Assembly: GCA_021927905.1 (NCBI GenBank)
Contig: BLLK01000062.1
Location: forward strand, 1,984,001 to 2,048,000
Reading direction: 5' to 3'
Length of the DNA: 64,000 nucleotides
DNA from: Chaetoceros tenuissimus
Taxonomy: Eukaryota; Bacillariophyta; Thalassiosirophyceae; Chaetocerotales; Chaetocerotaceae
A program made the position numbers and the translations under genes. Shown here piece by piece: positions 10,385 through 20,450 of the stretch (the stretch's first letter is position 1; each line of letters opens with the position of its first letter). The notes under the pieces were generated by a model that had not been told where the DNA came from, searched no databases, and worked only from the letters and a program-made list of their open reading frames with translations.

Positions 10385-10489
10385 GCCTTCTATTGAGAGA
10401 GAAATAAATACATGAATTTTGCACACACATAGATCAGTAAATAATGACTTTTATTACAATATCCTATATTCTATTAATCTATTTTTTAA

Positions 10490-12812
10490 TTACGGAGAGA
10501 TGGGCGCCATAATGTTTGGTACCGCACTCGTGAGAGTGTCTCTAATTGCTTCTGCCAAAGAGGATCTAACAAATTTAGCAGAAAGGCCCTCATCATCGTC
10601 TTCAGAAATTTCAAAAAGACCGTCCTTACTTTGTTCATATGCGTGTTGATTTGCAATTGGACCGCCGCCCAATACTTTTCTGATAGTGTCCCCTTTCACT
10701 CCCTTCCCAAGTTCGTTATGGAACCATGCTATTCTTTCATCTACTTTTGACATGCCAAGTCGATGCCTTTCTTTAGCTTCTCGCCGAGTGATTGCTGAAG
10801 CGCTGACGAGTCTTTCAGTTGCAGCTTCCCATGTTAGTAGTCTCTTCTGTTCAGGTTTGAGTGGTGCTGGATCACGATTAAGTGCCCAGTGTAGATTAGC
10901 TGCAAACTCCATTTTAGTGCGATATGGAAGGCAATTTTCAAACTGTAAGAAGAAAGTATTACTCGGATGATCAGGAATGATTACAAATTTCCCCATTGCT
11001 AATGCCTCTGCGGTAGTTGTACATAAAACCTCTGATTTACTTTTGTGAAGAAGTGAGCTCTGTACTAGAAATAGAGGAACGTGGAAATTTGTCAATCGCT
11101 TACCTTGGATTCACGAAAATTTTGTAATTTGTTAAACTAGCATGATCAACCCTACCAGGAAATGAGGAAGGAATCGCATCCTTACGAAGTTCGTGAATTG
11201 ACCTTGGAAAATCAATTTCAATGTTGTCTGTTGTCATCTTTATTGTTTCTGTAGTTGCTTTCAAATGTTTTGAAATACGAGAAATTTTAGAAGCAAGTCT
11301 TGTAGAATTGAAAGTTTCCTCTTTTATCGTATCATTCCGCAAAGAATGACTAGTTGATTTCTTCGACTTTCTACTACTTGGATCCCTCTTGAAGTTAGAG
11401 ACGTTTCCGCGACCGTGGAAAGCTCGGCGTATTTCTTTTTCTTCTGGACCGTTACCATAGATATCAATTGGAAAGTAATTTCCTAGTAATTTTTTGTAGT
11501 AATTTTCCAGTTCTAACATCTTCCCAAGTCCTTTTGCCCATAAAAGTTTCCCTACAAAGTAGATCTGAACATCTTGGTTCTTTTTCGATGACATTGATGA
11601 CGACATACTGTCACATGTTAATCCTTCACTTGCTGTGATATTCGTTTCTTGGTTGATATTCTTTGTATTGTTATAATATTCTGCAGCTCTTCTATCTCCT
11701 TCTTTCAAGAAATCAAGTCTTACTCCGTGAACATTAGATGTTCGTTCTTTTTCTTCAGCAAAGGTTTGAAGAGTGTCACTAAGTTTTACGACTATGTGGC
11801 AGTATGCTCGAACCATTGCTGAACTCATAATTTTGATAGCAGGTCCAGTCCAGAGGCCACTGTAATGTGAACTAGCGTAGTCCAAGTAGTTGGTGTGGAT
11901 AATTCCAATAACATATCGGAACCTCTTCGTCCAGTCATCTCCTGGCGAACGATACCAATTTAAATGCTCAGGTTCTTCAAGAATACATATATCCTTATCT
12001 TCAGATATGACAGAGAGGATGTCACCCATTGCGAATATAGACTTTAATCCAGAATGATAACGACTAGGATAGAATACAATCTTTATCCCGCTTTCTGAAT
12101 CTGCCTCGTCTGGCATATCTGCTTCATTTCGAAGCCAATTCCTAATGTATTCTTCTTGATCTTCTGGACTTGTGAAGTTGTGTTTGTTTCCATACAACTC
12201 TAGACGGTCTTCTTCCATCTCGAGCCATGGAATGACTAAAGTGATTCTTTGTTTTGAAACCTCTCCAGCTTCCTCATTTATCTTCTTTACCATGCGATTC
12301 AAATATGCAGCACGAAGCAAGGGATTCACGGAAGTACCTGTGAACCAAGGTATGGCAGCAGTTGTTACGATAGTTATCGATCTATTGGGTCTCATTAAAT
12401 CACTCTGTAGAGTAATCTCATCATCATTGTCATCCCCTATTTCAACCTCGTCTAGAAGTGAATTACTGTTTTCTGTAACATTTTCCACTGTAGCATCGTG
12501 TTCGGACTTGATCAATGCTGTAGAAACTAACGATATTTTATCTATAAACAACTCTTTAGCCTTCTGCGTTCGTTGTTGTATTTGTTCCATGTAATCCTCA
12601 AATTTATTATAGTTGTCTGCATCTGAGGAGTCGCCAGTATTCTCATTGATGAGTTCACCTACTTCTTCGTTTGTTTCCCCTCCCCTTATGATGCATAGTA
12701 TGGTTGACTTTGGGCTTCTCCCGTTGAATATGCCATTGACTTGTGTGCAGAGGGGTATTATGGCAACAGCCATAAACGAAAAAAAGGAAAGAGGCCGTAT
12801 GTTTTTAACCAT
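10490..12812 (-). CDS. DGD1: Digalactosyldiacylglycerol synthase (GT4 family), plastid envelope
   Basis: Transfers galactose from UDP-galactose to MGDG to make DGDG, a main thylakoid lipid. Two exons: 12812-11104 and 11039-10490. The 64-bp intron restores the conserved FVNPSKSEVLCTTTAEALAM motif across the junction, and the total of 2,259 bp is an exact multiple of three (752 residues). N-terminal signatures include TTAAIPWFTGTSVNPLLRAAYL, VIPWLE, EEPEHLNWYR and IGIIHTNYLDYA; C-terminal ones include DHPSNTFFLQFENCLPY. The ATG at 12812 begins a signal-peptide-like segment, as expected for envelope targeting in complex plastids. A Ser/Thr/Lys-rich insert near residues 500-545 separates the two GT domains. 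Confidence 0.9.
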
Positions 12813-13210
12813 GATTAGATCAACGTACACTACCCTCTTTATCTAATTATAGTAGTTATACACTTACTAGCACTCCTATTCAAATGTTGTGTTCACGTCG
12901 TTAAATAGATTTGATAGTTTGTTTTGTGAATTTTGATGTCGTCGTTGAAAAATTGCATTCTTTTCAAAAAAGCCTCTTTTAGACATCAAACGTACCTTTA
13001 ACGTACGTCTATTAATGTTTTCGAAAACCAATGACATCTCTTTCTCCTCCCTTTGGAATTCCGTTGCTATTAGTAAACCTGGCAAAAGTAGCAATAGAAC
13101 TGCAAGAAGATTAGAAAATTACCCATGTCAAGAGGATGTTGTTTAAAATGGAAAAAATTAGTCTTACAACATATAATTTTCTTTTATATATAAATTATTT
13201 CTGTGATTCT
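12813..13210. other. Intergenic region with a doubtful small frame
   Basis: About 400 bases upstream of DGD1 and downstream of the LRR gene. A 72-codon open stretch on the minus strand (12876-13094) begins with a hydrophobic LLLLPGLL-type segment but has no in-frame ATG before it, so it is not called as a gene. Confidence 0.35.
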
Positions 13211-16200
13211 TTAAACTGGTAATTGTTTACATATCGGATACACTGCCGATGTGAGAGAAAGTAATGATGATGGGATAATATCTCCAACAGTTGGTGAGCC
13301 TCCTGACCACCAAAGACTATCCAGTAATAATTGATCAATTTGCATACAACCTTCGGGCAATACACTTCCTAAAGTTGAAGAAACGTCATTAGGTAAGCCT
13401 GAGGTAAGAGTCAAAGTAGACAAAAGTCCCTGTGATAATAAGTCATCATAAGCGGTTTGACACTCATTAATGTCGGTGATTGGAACAGATCTAGATGGGC
13501 AATTACCATTTCTGTCAATTGCCGAACCAACAACGTCGGCACTGCTAACGACGTAGCTGAAAACATAATTACCAATGCAACTGATTAACTCTGCTGCAGG
13601 AACATTGAGATTGAAATTATTGGTTCCATCCAGATTACACATGTCTTCATTCAAGTATAAAATCTTATTCTCATCATTCCCTAAGAGATCCAAGTCAATG
13701 AGGTTTGGAGACAGAGATACCAAATTAGGAACATAGTCTATAGAATTGCCACCAAGATGAAGATATCTCAATTTAGCAAGTGCAAGAGACGGTATAACAC
13801 CGGTCAATTGGTTTCCACTCAAATCAAGATTGCTTAAAAGTGGCAGTCCAGTCAACAAAGGCACAGCTCCAGTGAAAGAATTTGAACTTAGATTCAAAAG
13901 TCTTAGGTAGTCTAAGTTGGACAGTAAAGGAACATTACCAGAGAGTGAATTTCCACCTAGATCAAGAATATTCAATTTTGTATTGTCAGTGAGAGAAGGA
14001 ATATTTCCAGTCAGCAAGTTCTTGCCAAGCTCGAGCTCCACAAGATTGTCCAAACCGGATAAACTAGGAATAGTACCGGTCAACAAGTTATTTCCAAGAT
14101 CAATGTCTACCAGATTGGTGTTTCCACTTAGTACAGGAATAGATCCCACAAGCTCATTCTTCGACAAGTCCAATACCTTCAATTTGTCAAGATCCGTCAA
14201 TGCTGGAATACTTCCAGTAAGCAAGTTGGTTCCAAGATCAAGCTCCACGAGGTTGTCTAGATTTGATAGACTAGGAATAGTACCACTCAGCAAGTTTTCA
14301 CCAAGATCAATGTCAACCAAATTGGTAGTGGAGCCGAGGGCAGGAATAGATCCTGCTAATTCATTGTGAGACAAGTCCAATACCTTCAATCTACCAAGAT
14401 CTGTCACTGCAGGGATACTTCCAGTCAGCAAGTTTGTGCCAAGCTCGAGCTCCACAAGATTGTCCAAACCGGATAAACTAGGAATAGTACCGGTCAACAA
14501 GTTATTTCCAAGATCAATGTCTACCAGATTGGTGTTTCCACTTAGTACAGGAATAGATCCCACAAGCTCATTCTTCGACAAGTCCAATACCTTCAATTTG
14601 TCAAGATCCGTCAATGCTGGAATACTTCCAGTAAGCAAGTTGGTTCCAAGATCAAGCTCCACGAGGTTGTCTAGATTTGATAGACTAGGAATAGTACCAC
14701 TCAGCAAGTTTTCACCAAGATCAATGTCAACCAAATTGGTAGTGGAGCCGAGGGCAGGAATAGATCCTGCTAATTCATTGTGAGACAAGTCCAATACCTT
14801 CAATCTACCAAGATCTGTCACTGCAGGGATACTTCCAGTCAGCAAGTTCTTGCCAAGCTCGAGCTCCACAAGATTGTCCAAACCGGATAAACTAGGAATA
14901 GTACCGGTCAACAAGTTATTTCCAAGATCAATGTCTACCAGATTGGTGTTGCCACTTAGTACAGGAATAGATCCCACAAGCTCATTCTTCGACAAGTCCA
15001 ATACCTTCAATTTGTCAAGATCCGTCAATGCTGGAATACTTCCAGTAAGCAAGTTGGTTCCAAGATCAAGCTCCACGAGGTTGTCTAGATTTGATAGACT
15101 AGGAATAGTACCACTTAGCAAGTTTTCACCAAGATCAATGTCAACCAAATTGGTAGTGGAGCCGAGGGCAGGAATAGATCCTGTCAAATTGTTTTTGCTT
15201 AAGTTGAGCACTCCCAATTTCTCAATTCCAGTTTGCAATGGAATCGTTCCTGATAACATATTGTTCTCAAGATTGAGTTTCTGTAGTTTTGGTAGGACCA
15301 GATGTGGTAGAGTGTTCGATAATGATTCCATTTTTAAGTCAAGTTAAATGATTCTGTTGTTTTCACATGTGATGAAATTCCATGAACAATGATCTGTTGC
15401 CTTGTCAAGTTCACTCAAGATTGTGCATCCATCGTCCTCCTCGCAGTTTTGATTGAGCAATATCATTAATGAAAATCTATCCTGTGAATCAAAATGTTGA
15501 GAATCTTCTTATACGGTGAAATTATATTCTTATATATTTTGACATAAAAGTTTTTATCAACTTAGCGATAAGTAATTCACATTTCTTAAGAGTGTAGATG
15601 GGTGATTTGCTGAGTTTAGGAACCATGATTTTGTTGTAGTAAAGGCATCTTGAAATGCTGAAGTATCAACTCCATCATATAATGTGCTCACAATTTCTTG
15701 GATCAAACCTGAGGAAGATGTTGGCTGGTATGATTTTGTAGGCGCAAATGTAGGGGTCTTTGTAGGGGAAGAAGGAGTTGAAGGTGGGGCTTCATCTGGA
15801 TCTTCAGCAGCTTGGCAAAGTTTACATGATATGGGACAATTCATTGCAATACTGCTGGACACAGGAGCTGTATCGTAGTTACTATGCCTACCAATGTAGC
15901 AATATCTTTCTCTACGGATTTCTTTCTCTCGAAGCCACTTGCAAGCAGCTGGATTTCCCATTTTTTTCTCGAAGAAGAAAATTTCACTCTCTTTGCAATC
16001 GCAGAAGCCACAAGTACTTTTGCACCCAGTCATGAGTGTTTGAGTGAACACCATTTCTTCTGTCTTTCTACAGCATTGTTCTTCTTTAACCAAAAGCAAC
16101 CTCTTTTCTTGCCTGAGTCAATCTCAAACCTAAAGGTCCAGTCATCTTTACAAGATGTTGTTGGAGAGATTGTAGGAGAATTCAGAGCCTTTTCAAACTC

Positions 16201-16507
16201 CAGGGACTTTGATAATGATGTTGAATAATCCAAGTCATCATCATCTTCATTATCTACTTGATACAGAGGTGAAGAATCATGAAGTTCCTCACCATAATTG
16301 TGGTCTTTGTAGACAGAGTAGAGCTGTTAGACACGGGATAATAAATTGGACAGGAAAATTGAGACATGCAAACTTACTGAATATGGTGAACTGTTTTGAA
16401 AGTTGACGCGTGGAATTATTTTTGGAGTTTTCGTTGTCAACTTCCAATGCAGTACTTGACAGCACCACTAGAGATAGGTATAGAAAGTGGAACGTGAATC
16501 TCCACAT
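13211..16507 (-). pseudogene. Secreted LRR receptor-like gene with ShK-like Cys modules, apparently decaying
   Basis: Read 5' to 3' on the minus strand: exon 1 (16507-16378) encodes a signal peptide (MWRFTFHFLYLSLVVLSSTA). Exon 2 begins at 16304 and encodes an acidic linker, two Cys-rich ShK-like modules (CKDDWTFRFEIDSGKKRGC..., CKWLREKE...CPISCKLCQ) and a Pro/Thr-rich stalk. After a 99-bp intron (15580-15482) comes an LRR N-terminal cap (CSWNFITCENNR), then some 20 plant-type LRRs (NLVDIDLGENLLSGTIPSL) and a 180-residue C-terminal region with Cys residues. Two problems sit in otherwise good frame: a one-base frame change near 16030-16045 inside the first Cys module, and an in-frame TAA (about 15345) between cap and LRRs. 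The LRR part alone (706 codons, ATG at 15331) is intact. It could be a young pseudogene, or assembly errors. Confidence 0.7.
14000..15185. repeat. Nearly identical 414-bp tandem units inside the LRR gene
   Basis: Anchors such as TCGAGCTCCACAAGATTGTC occur at 14031, 14445 and 14859, exactly 414 bp apart. Each unit encodes 138 residues, six 23-residue LRRs. About 2.9 copies are present, differing by only a handful of bases, which indicates recent amplification or ongoing gene conversion. All copies keep the reading frame. Confidence 0.95.
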
Positions 16508-16800
16508 TGTAGTTTTGATGATTAAGACACGAGCTACTCTGTTTGCAATAAAAGCAAAGTGATTTAAAAATGAGACAAGGGAGAATGTAGAGAGACTGAG
16601 AATAAGTCACATACACGCACCCTAAAATGAAGAAGCGGCTTCTGCAAATTCAACCCTTCTCAAAAGATGAATTTTCTCTTGTTCCTTTGTTCCTGAAATG
16701 CTACCATTGATGCATAAATGGACATGACGATGGTACAGCAATATATAGGTAAGAAGGATTAGAAGTCATGCTTCACTTCCATTTCCCAGGACTGGGCTTA

Positions 16801-16808
16801 TGACGTCA
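16801..16808. promoter_or_regulatory. CRE-type bZIP site TGACGTCA
   Basis: A perfect palindromic TGACGTCA lies about 294 bp upstream of the ATG of the LRR gene (16507, minus strand). In diatoms, TGACGT-type motifs are known as CO2/cAMP-responsive elements bound by bZIP factors. One 8-mer may be chance. Confidence 0.3.
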
Positions 16809-16930
16809 GTTTTATTCCAAAGCATTCTTTCTTAGAAAATTACTAGAATTTCGAACTTGACGCTTGGGATTATAATATTATGTAGATGGGTTGTTCACCG
16901 GAAAAAGAAAAGCTTGTCACACTACAAACG

Positions 16931-17402
16931 GAGAGCGATTTGAGAGCGATTTGAAAACGTTTTGAGAGCGCCTACATCAAAATTCTACATTCATAATCCA
17001 TATAAAAACTGAAATGATATTGTTTTGAATATACAAACATATGAATTGTATTCTATATTTTACATTCTTTTCACAAAGTACCTTCTTTGTGAAAAAGAGG
17101 AATATATTCATGATGTAAATTGACTGCTACTTTTTCAATTGATGCTGAGAAATGTAATGAAAGCACTTCATAGTATCTACTTTCCGGTTTCTGTATGCAA
17201 AAATCGACAGGATAAGCACCTGTAGCAATTACTACGCAAAATGCAGAATGGAGTTATCATATAAGTTTGAATGTACAATTCCAATTTTTGAAGAAATGCA
17301 TCATATTATTTTCTATTTTATGAAAACGAGAAGGCAAATCATTTTGAGAGCGATTTCAAAGCGTTTTGAGAGCGATTTGGAAGCGCTTTGAAAGCGATTT
17401 TG
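16931..17402. repeat. Two clusters of an 11-bp repeat (GAGAGCGATTT)
   Basis: Cluster 1 (16931-16970) reads as GAGAGCGATTT twice, then GAAAACGTTTT and GAGAGCG. Cluster 2 (17345-17402) reads GAGAGCGATTT, CAAAGCGTTTT, GAGAGCGATTT, GGAAGCGCTTT, GAAAGCGATTT. Both run in the same direction and flank about 370 bp of AT-rich DNA. The period is close to one helical turn. They could be protein-binding arrays or subterminal repeats of a non-autonomous element; no terminal inverted repeats were found. Confidence 0.75.
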
Positions 17403-18252
17403 CATGATTCCCTAAGACATTCAATATTGAAGGTTGAAGATTCAAAAATTTAGGTGTCAGCTGAGAAGGCTTGGCGGAACGGAAGCCAACTGGAAGCAAA
17501 TTTCTGTGATTGGTCAAAGACATAAAAGAGATACGAATGGAAAGAAAAGGGAGGAAGTGTTGAATTCCCTAATTTCCCGTAGCCCCCAGAAGCAAAAACA
17601 ATTAATGCTATCAAAAAGTTTACTTGAAGTTTCAATGAGAAAGAAGGGAAGTTAATAAGAATCAAATTGGGAATGAATACATTCCGAATCGAAACTGCAT
17701 CTACGAGTACGTGTAAGAACAAAAGGGGTTAAAGGTAGCATGATGTTACTTGCGTCTTAGCTATGGTACCATTCTCAACAACAGTATTTGGCATTTGAAG
17801 AACACAGAATACGTACCTTACTTGTTTTTGCATGCAGAATGTTTGTGTCATCATACAACATAACATTTAGTAGTTCGTATTGTGTAGAGTAGTGCGTTGT
17901 TAAAACATAGGAATCAATCCGATGTACGTAGTCCCCCCAAGCAGAGCTTTTTCGGGTCCTACCATGAAAGGACGGGTAAGGGAGGACCTGGCGCTGCAAA
18001 AATAAGAGATGAATCGAATCAATCTGAGAGATGATACCTTACCTTAGATGATAGTAGAATACCGTACCAACGTTCTTTGATTGTAAACTAGTTTTAAATT
18101 CACCTCTCCATCTGGAAAAGAAAGAAGTGTGTACAATTTTGCACGCCCGTTGAACTATTTGGAAGAAACTCTGAAAAAGACAGAAAATAAGAATGTCCCA
18201 GCTCTTACATGCTGGCTTGTAGTAAATAAACATCACATCATTTTTTATCACC

Positions 18253-19695
18253 ATGACAAAAACTGCTTCAATTCTAATATCTACAGTACCAGAACTACTG
18301 AGCTGCTCCCTCGTGGAAGAATATGGTCCTTTCGTCGTCCATTCAACAAAAGAAGAGATTGATAAACCAAAAATCGCCTCTCTTTCACTTCTCAAGGTCG
18401 ACACGTTGGATAGTTTCTTCAAACAAAACAATAACAATACTGACTTGTTGGATCTCTCGAAATTCCAAATACCAGTATTTGATAAACAACGCTTGGACAG
18501 AAATGATCTTTGCTTTGAAGAAAAAGATCTGATTGAAACAGTTTCACAAATGAATGGGCTGGAAGAAAGATTGTCAGATGCATCACTTTCAGTCACAAGT
18601 GAAATAGACGACGAAGATATGATAGGGCTATTTCTAAGGAGATCAGATGCGATCATTGCAGAGTTTATTTCTGCAATTGAACAATATCGTAAGAAACAGC
18701 TGCGTCTAGGTAAGAAAAGAAAAGCAGATCAAATTACCACCGTCGACAGGTTCAATGACATCGAGAGTTTGTACATCGAAGAATTATACAGACAATGTTC
18801 AGAAGTCGAAGAGCTATTGGAATCCAATATAAACTACCTTGGAAAAGAGCAAGAAAATATTATTTTGAGTGAAGACTTGTCTCAAGTGACTTTTAGATAT
18901 TACGATGAACAAAAGCGTTGCCACGAACTTGTTGGAAATTTACAACCATCCTTTCCGAGTACTGCCCCAACTTGGTTGTTTGATTTGCCCGGCGAATTTG
19001 AGCCGAAGTGGAAACGATTATCAACTGGAACTCTTCTCTCCGGTCTAGCATCTATTGTAGAAGAATTTATAGAAAAAGTGAATTCCTTCCAATGTTTTTG
19101 GAATGAACTAGACGATATCGACAAGAATGTATGGGTATTGGAACCAAGTAATCCTAATCGATCCTTCTGCGAACGTAGAGTTGCTTTACAGACTGCTCTT
19201 AGCATTCAATTTAAACTCGACCCAGACAATCCGCGATCTGTACCTCTTGTGATGAGATTCATTGGTTCAAATATAGATGCTCATGATCTAAGAGAAAAGT
19301 ACAAGAACTATATTGCAGTTGAAGAAAATATTCCTATAGGAATGACACAGAACTTTGATCAGGATGATACGCTTGACAAATGGTCAGAGTCACTTTCTTT
19401 TCGTCAAAACATTGAGCGATGTTTTGGCTTTTCCTTCCCTACCCAAGAAACCACTGAAAAGGAAGAGTTCATTGTCGAATGTGGTGTCTGTTACACACAT
19501 CGTATTGCAGATGAAAATGGAGAAGAAACAGTCATACCAAGCATCGCTTGTGGCAATAGTAATTGCGGAAAGAACTACCACGAGAACTGTTTGTCAGAAT
19601 GGCTTCAATCACTACCAGATGCAAAGCAAAGTTTTGGAAAGTTGGTCGGTACTTGCCCATACTGTTGTGAATCTATTGCTGTAAAATTGAAGTAG
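18253..19695 (+). CDS. FANCL: FANCL-type E3 ubiquitin ligase (Fanconi anaemia pathway)
   Basis: A 480-residue, single-exon protein. In animals and plants FANCL mono-ubiquitinates FANCD2/FANCI during interstrand crosslink repair. Family marks here are the central URD-like domain with a P-rich opening (FPSTAPTWLFDLP), the FWNELDDIDKNVWVLEPSNPNRSFCERRVAL block, a DPDNPRSVPLVMRFIGS strand, and a C-terminal PHD/RING-like finger: CGVCYTHRI...CGNSNCGKNYHENCLSEWLQSL...GTCPYC. The N-terminal about 230 residues are more divergent, with a Lys-rich KKRKADQ insertion. It is longer than human FANCL (375 residues). The ATG at 18253 lies in a good context (ATCACCATGA). Confidence 0.9.
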   Translation: MTKTASILISTVPELLSCSLVEEYGPFVVHSTKEEIDKPKIASLSLLKVDTLDSFFKQNNNNTDLLDLSKFQIPVFDKQRLDRNDLCFEEKDLIETVSQMNGLEERLSDASLSVTSEIDDEDMIGLFLRRSDAIIAEFISAIEQYRKKQLRLGKKRKADQITTVDRFNDIESLYIEELYRQCSEVEELLESNINYLGKEQENIILSEDLSQVTFRYYDEQKRCHELVGNLQPSFPSTAPTWLFDLPGEFEPKWKRLSTGTLLSGLASIVEEFIEKVNSFQCFWNELDDIDKNVWVLEPSNPNRSFCERRVALQTALSIQFKLDPDNPRSVPLVMRFIGSNIDAHDLREKYKNYIAVEENIPIGMTQNFDQDDTLDKWSESLSFRQNIERCFGFSFPTQETTEKEEFIVECGVCYTHRIADENGEETVIPSIACGNSNCGKNYHENCLSEWLQSLPDAKQSFGKLVGTCPYCCESIAVKLK

Positions 19696-19773
19696 AGAAT
19701 AATGTCAAACTAAACTAAAATAATAGGTATGTCTAACATGAATTATAATAATTATGAAGTGATCAATGGACTC

Positions 19774-20142
19774 TTAAAACTCATCATCGATTGAGTCTTG
19801 ATCATTCAGAGCAACCATAATTTGGAAGCCGATATAAGGGAATAATAGATATGAAATGAGGCGGTAAATGCGATCAAAAACAGTTTCAGTAACATGACCA
19901 TGATCTTGATATATCTTTTCTGTGTCTTTACACACATAATCTCTGCTTTGGAACAGCGTATCAATACAAACTCCTTCGTCTACCTTCATAGGTTTTTGAT
20001 GCATTATATCCTTCATTTTTGGGAGCTTCGTGAGAAAATGCTTATTGTCAGACATTGTCCTTGCTTTCAGTGCTCTATTGACACTTAGCAGACTCATGAT
20101 GAGAGTACATGGTAACAACATTCGTCTTGTAGATTTGTTCAT
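19774..20142 (-). CDS. Small secreted or membrane protein, unknown
   Basis: A 122-residue protein from the ATG at 20142, preferred because it opens a clear signal peptide (MNKSTRRMLLPCTLIMSLLS). An upstream start in the same frame (20211) would bury the signal. A second hydrophobic stretch (IYRLISYLLFPYIGFQIMVAL) near the C-terminus suggests membrane association. The tail is acidic (NDQDSIDDEF). No family is recognised. It converges on FANCL with 78 bp between stops. Confidence 0.5.
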   Translation of the reverse strand: MNKSTRRMLLPCTLIMSLLSVNRALKARTMSDNKHFLTKLPKMKDIMHQKPMKVDEGVCIDTLFQSRDYVCKDTEKIYQDHGHVTETVFDRIYRLISYLLFPYIGFQIMVALNDQDSIDDEF

Positions 20143-20450
20143 AGTTCTTTTGTTTTTAACTTTATATTGAAATGTAATGAGGGAAGCGTAAACCTTGAAC
20201 CGTCTTCTCATTCAAGATTGCACTCATCAATTCAGCTTGACACCCATCAACAAGGAGTTTCAAGAATGAGAAGTCCTTCTTAAAAATAACGGAGACCGTT
20301 AATAAAATGGCCTAAACTCCGATGTCAAGATATATTTTTCCAATTTTCCTCTTCAACTGATGGTTCTGATGATCACATTGGAGGATCTTTCTATAAATTC
20401 AGAACCACTAGAAGAACTACTATCAGGGAATTTGGTCTGGATTATTTACG
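20143..20450. promoter_or_regulatory. Divergent promoter region
   Basis: About 300 bases between the small secreted protein gene and the GH30 gene, transcribed away from each other. No distinct motif is recognised beyond AT-rich sequence. Confidence 0.35.

Larger units (their letters stand above)
16508..18252. other. Long gene-free region upstream of the LRR gene and FANCL
   Basis: About 1.7 kb between divergent genes. AT-rich, with short open frames on both strands that lack family features. It contains a perfect CRE-type octamer at 16801-16808 and two clusters of an 11-bp repeat at 16931-16970 and 17345-17402, listed separately. No RNA gene was recognised. Confidence 0.5.

Noticed and set aside
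12876-13094. 72-codon minus-strand frame with a hydrophobic start
   Set aside because: No in-frame ATG and a stop directly upstream. A spliced 5' exon could rescue it but none was identified.
13917-15347. Plus-strand open frames opposite the LRR repeats
   Set aside because: Mirror frames of the minus-strand LRR coding, repeated with the same 414-bp period.
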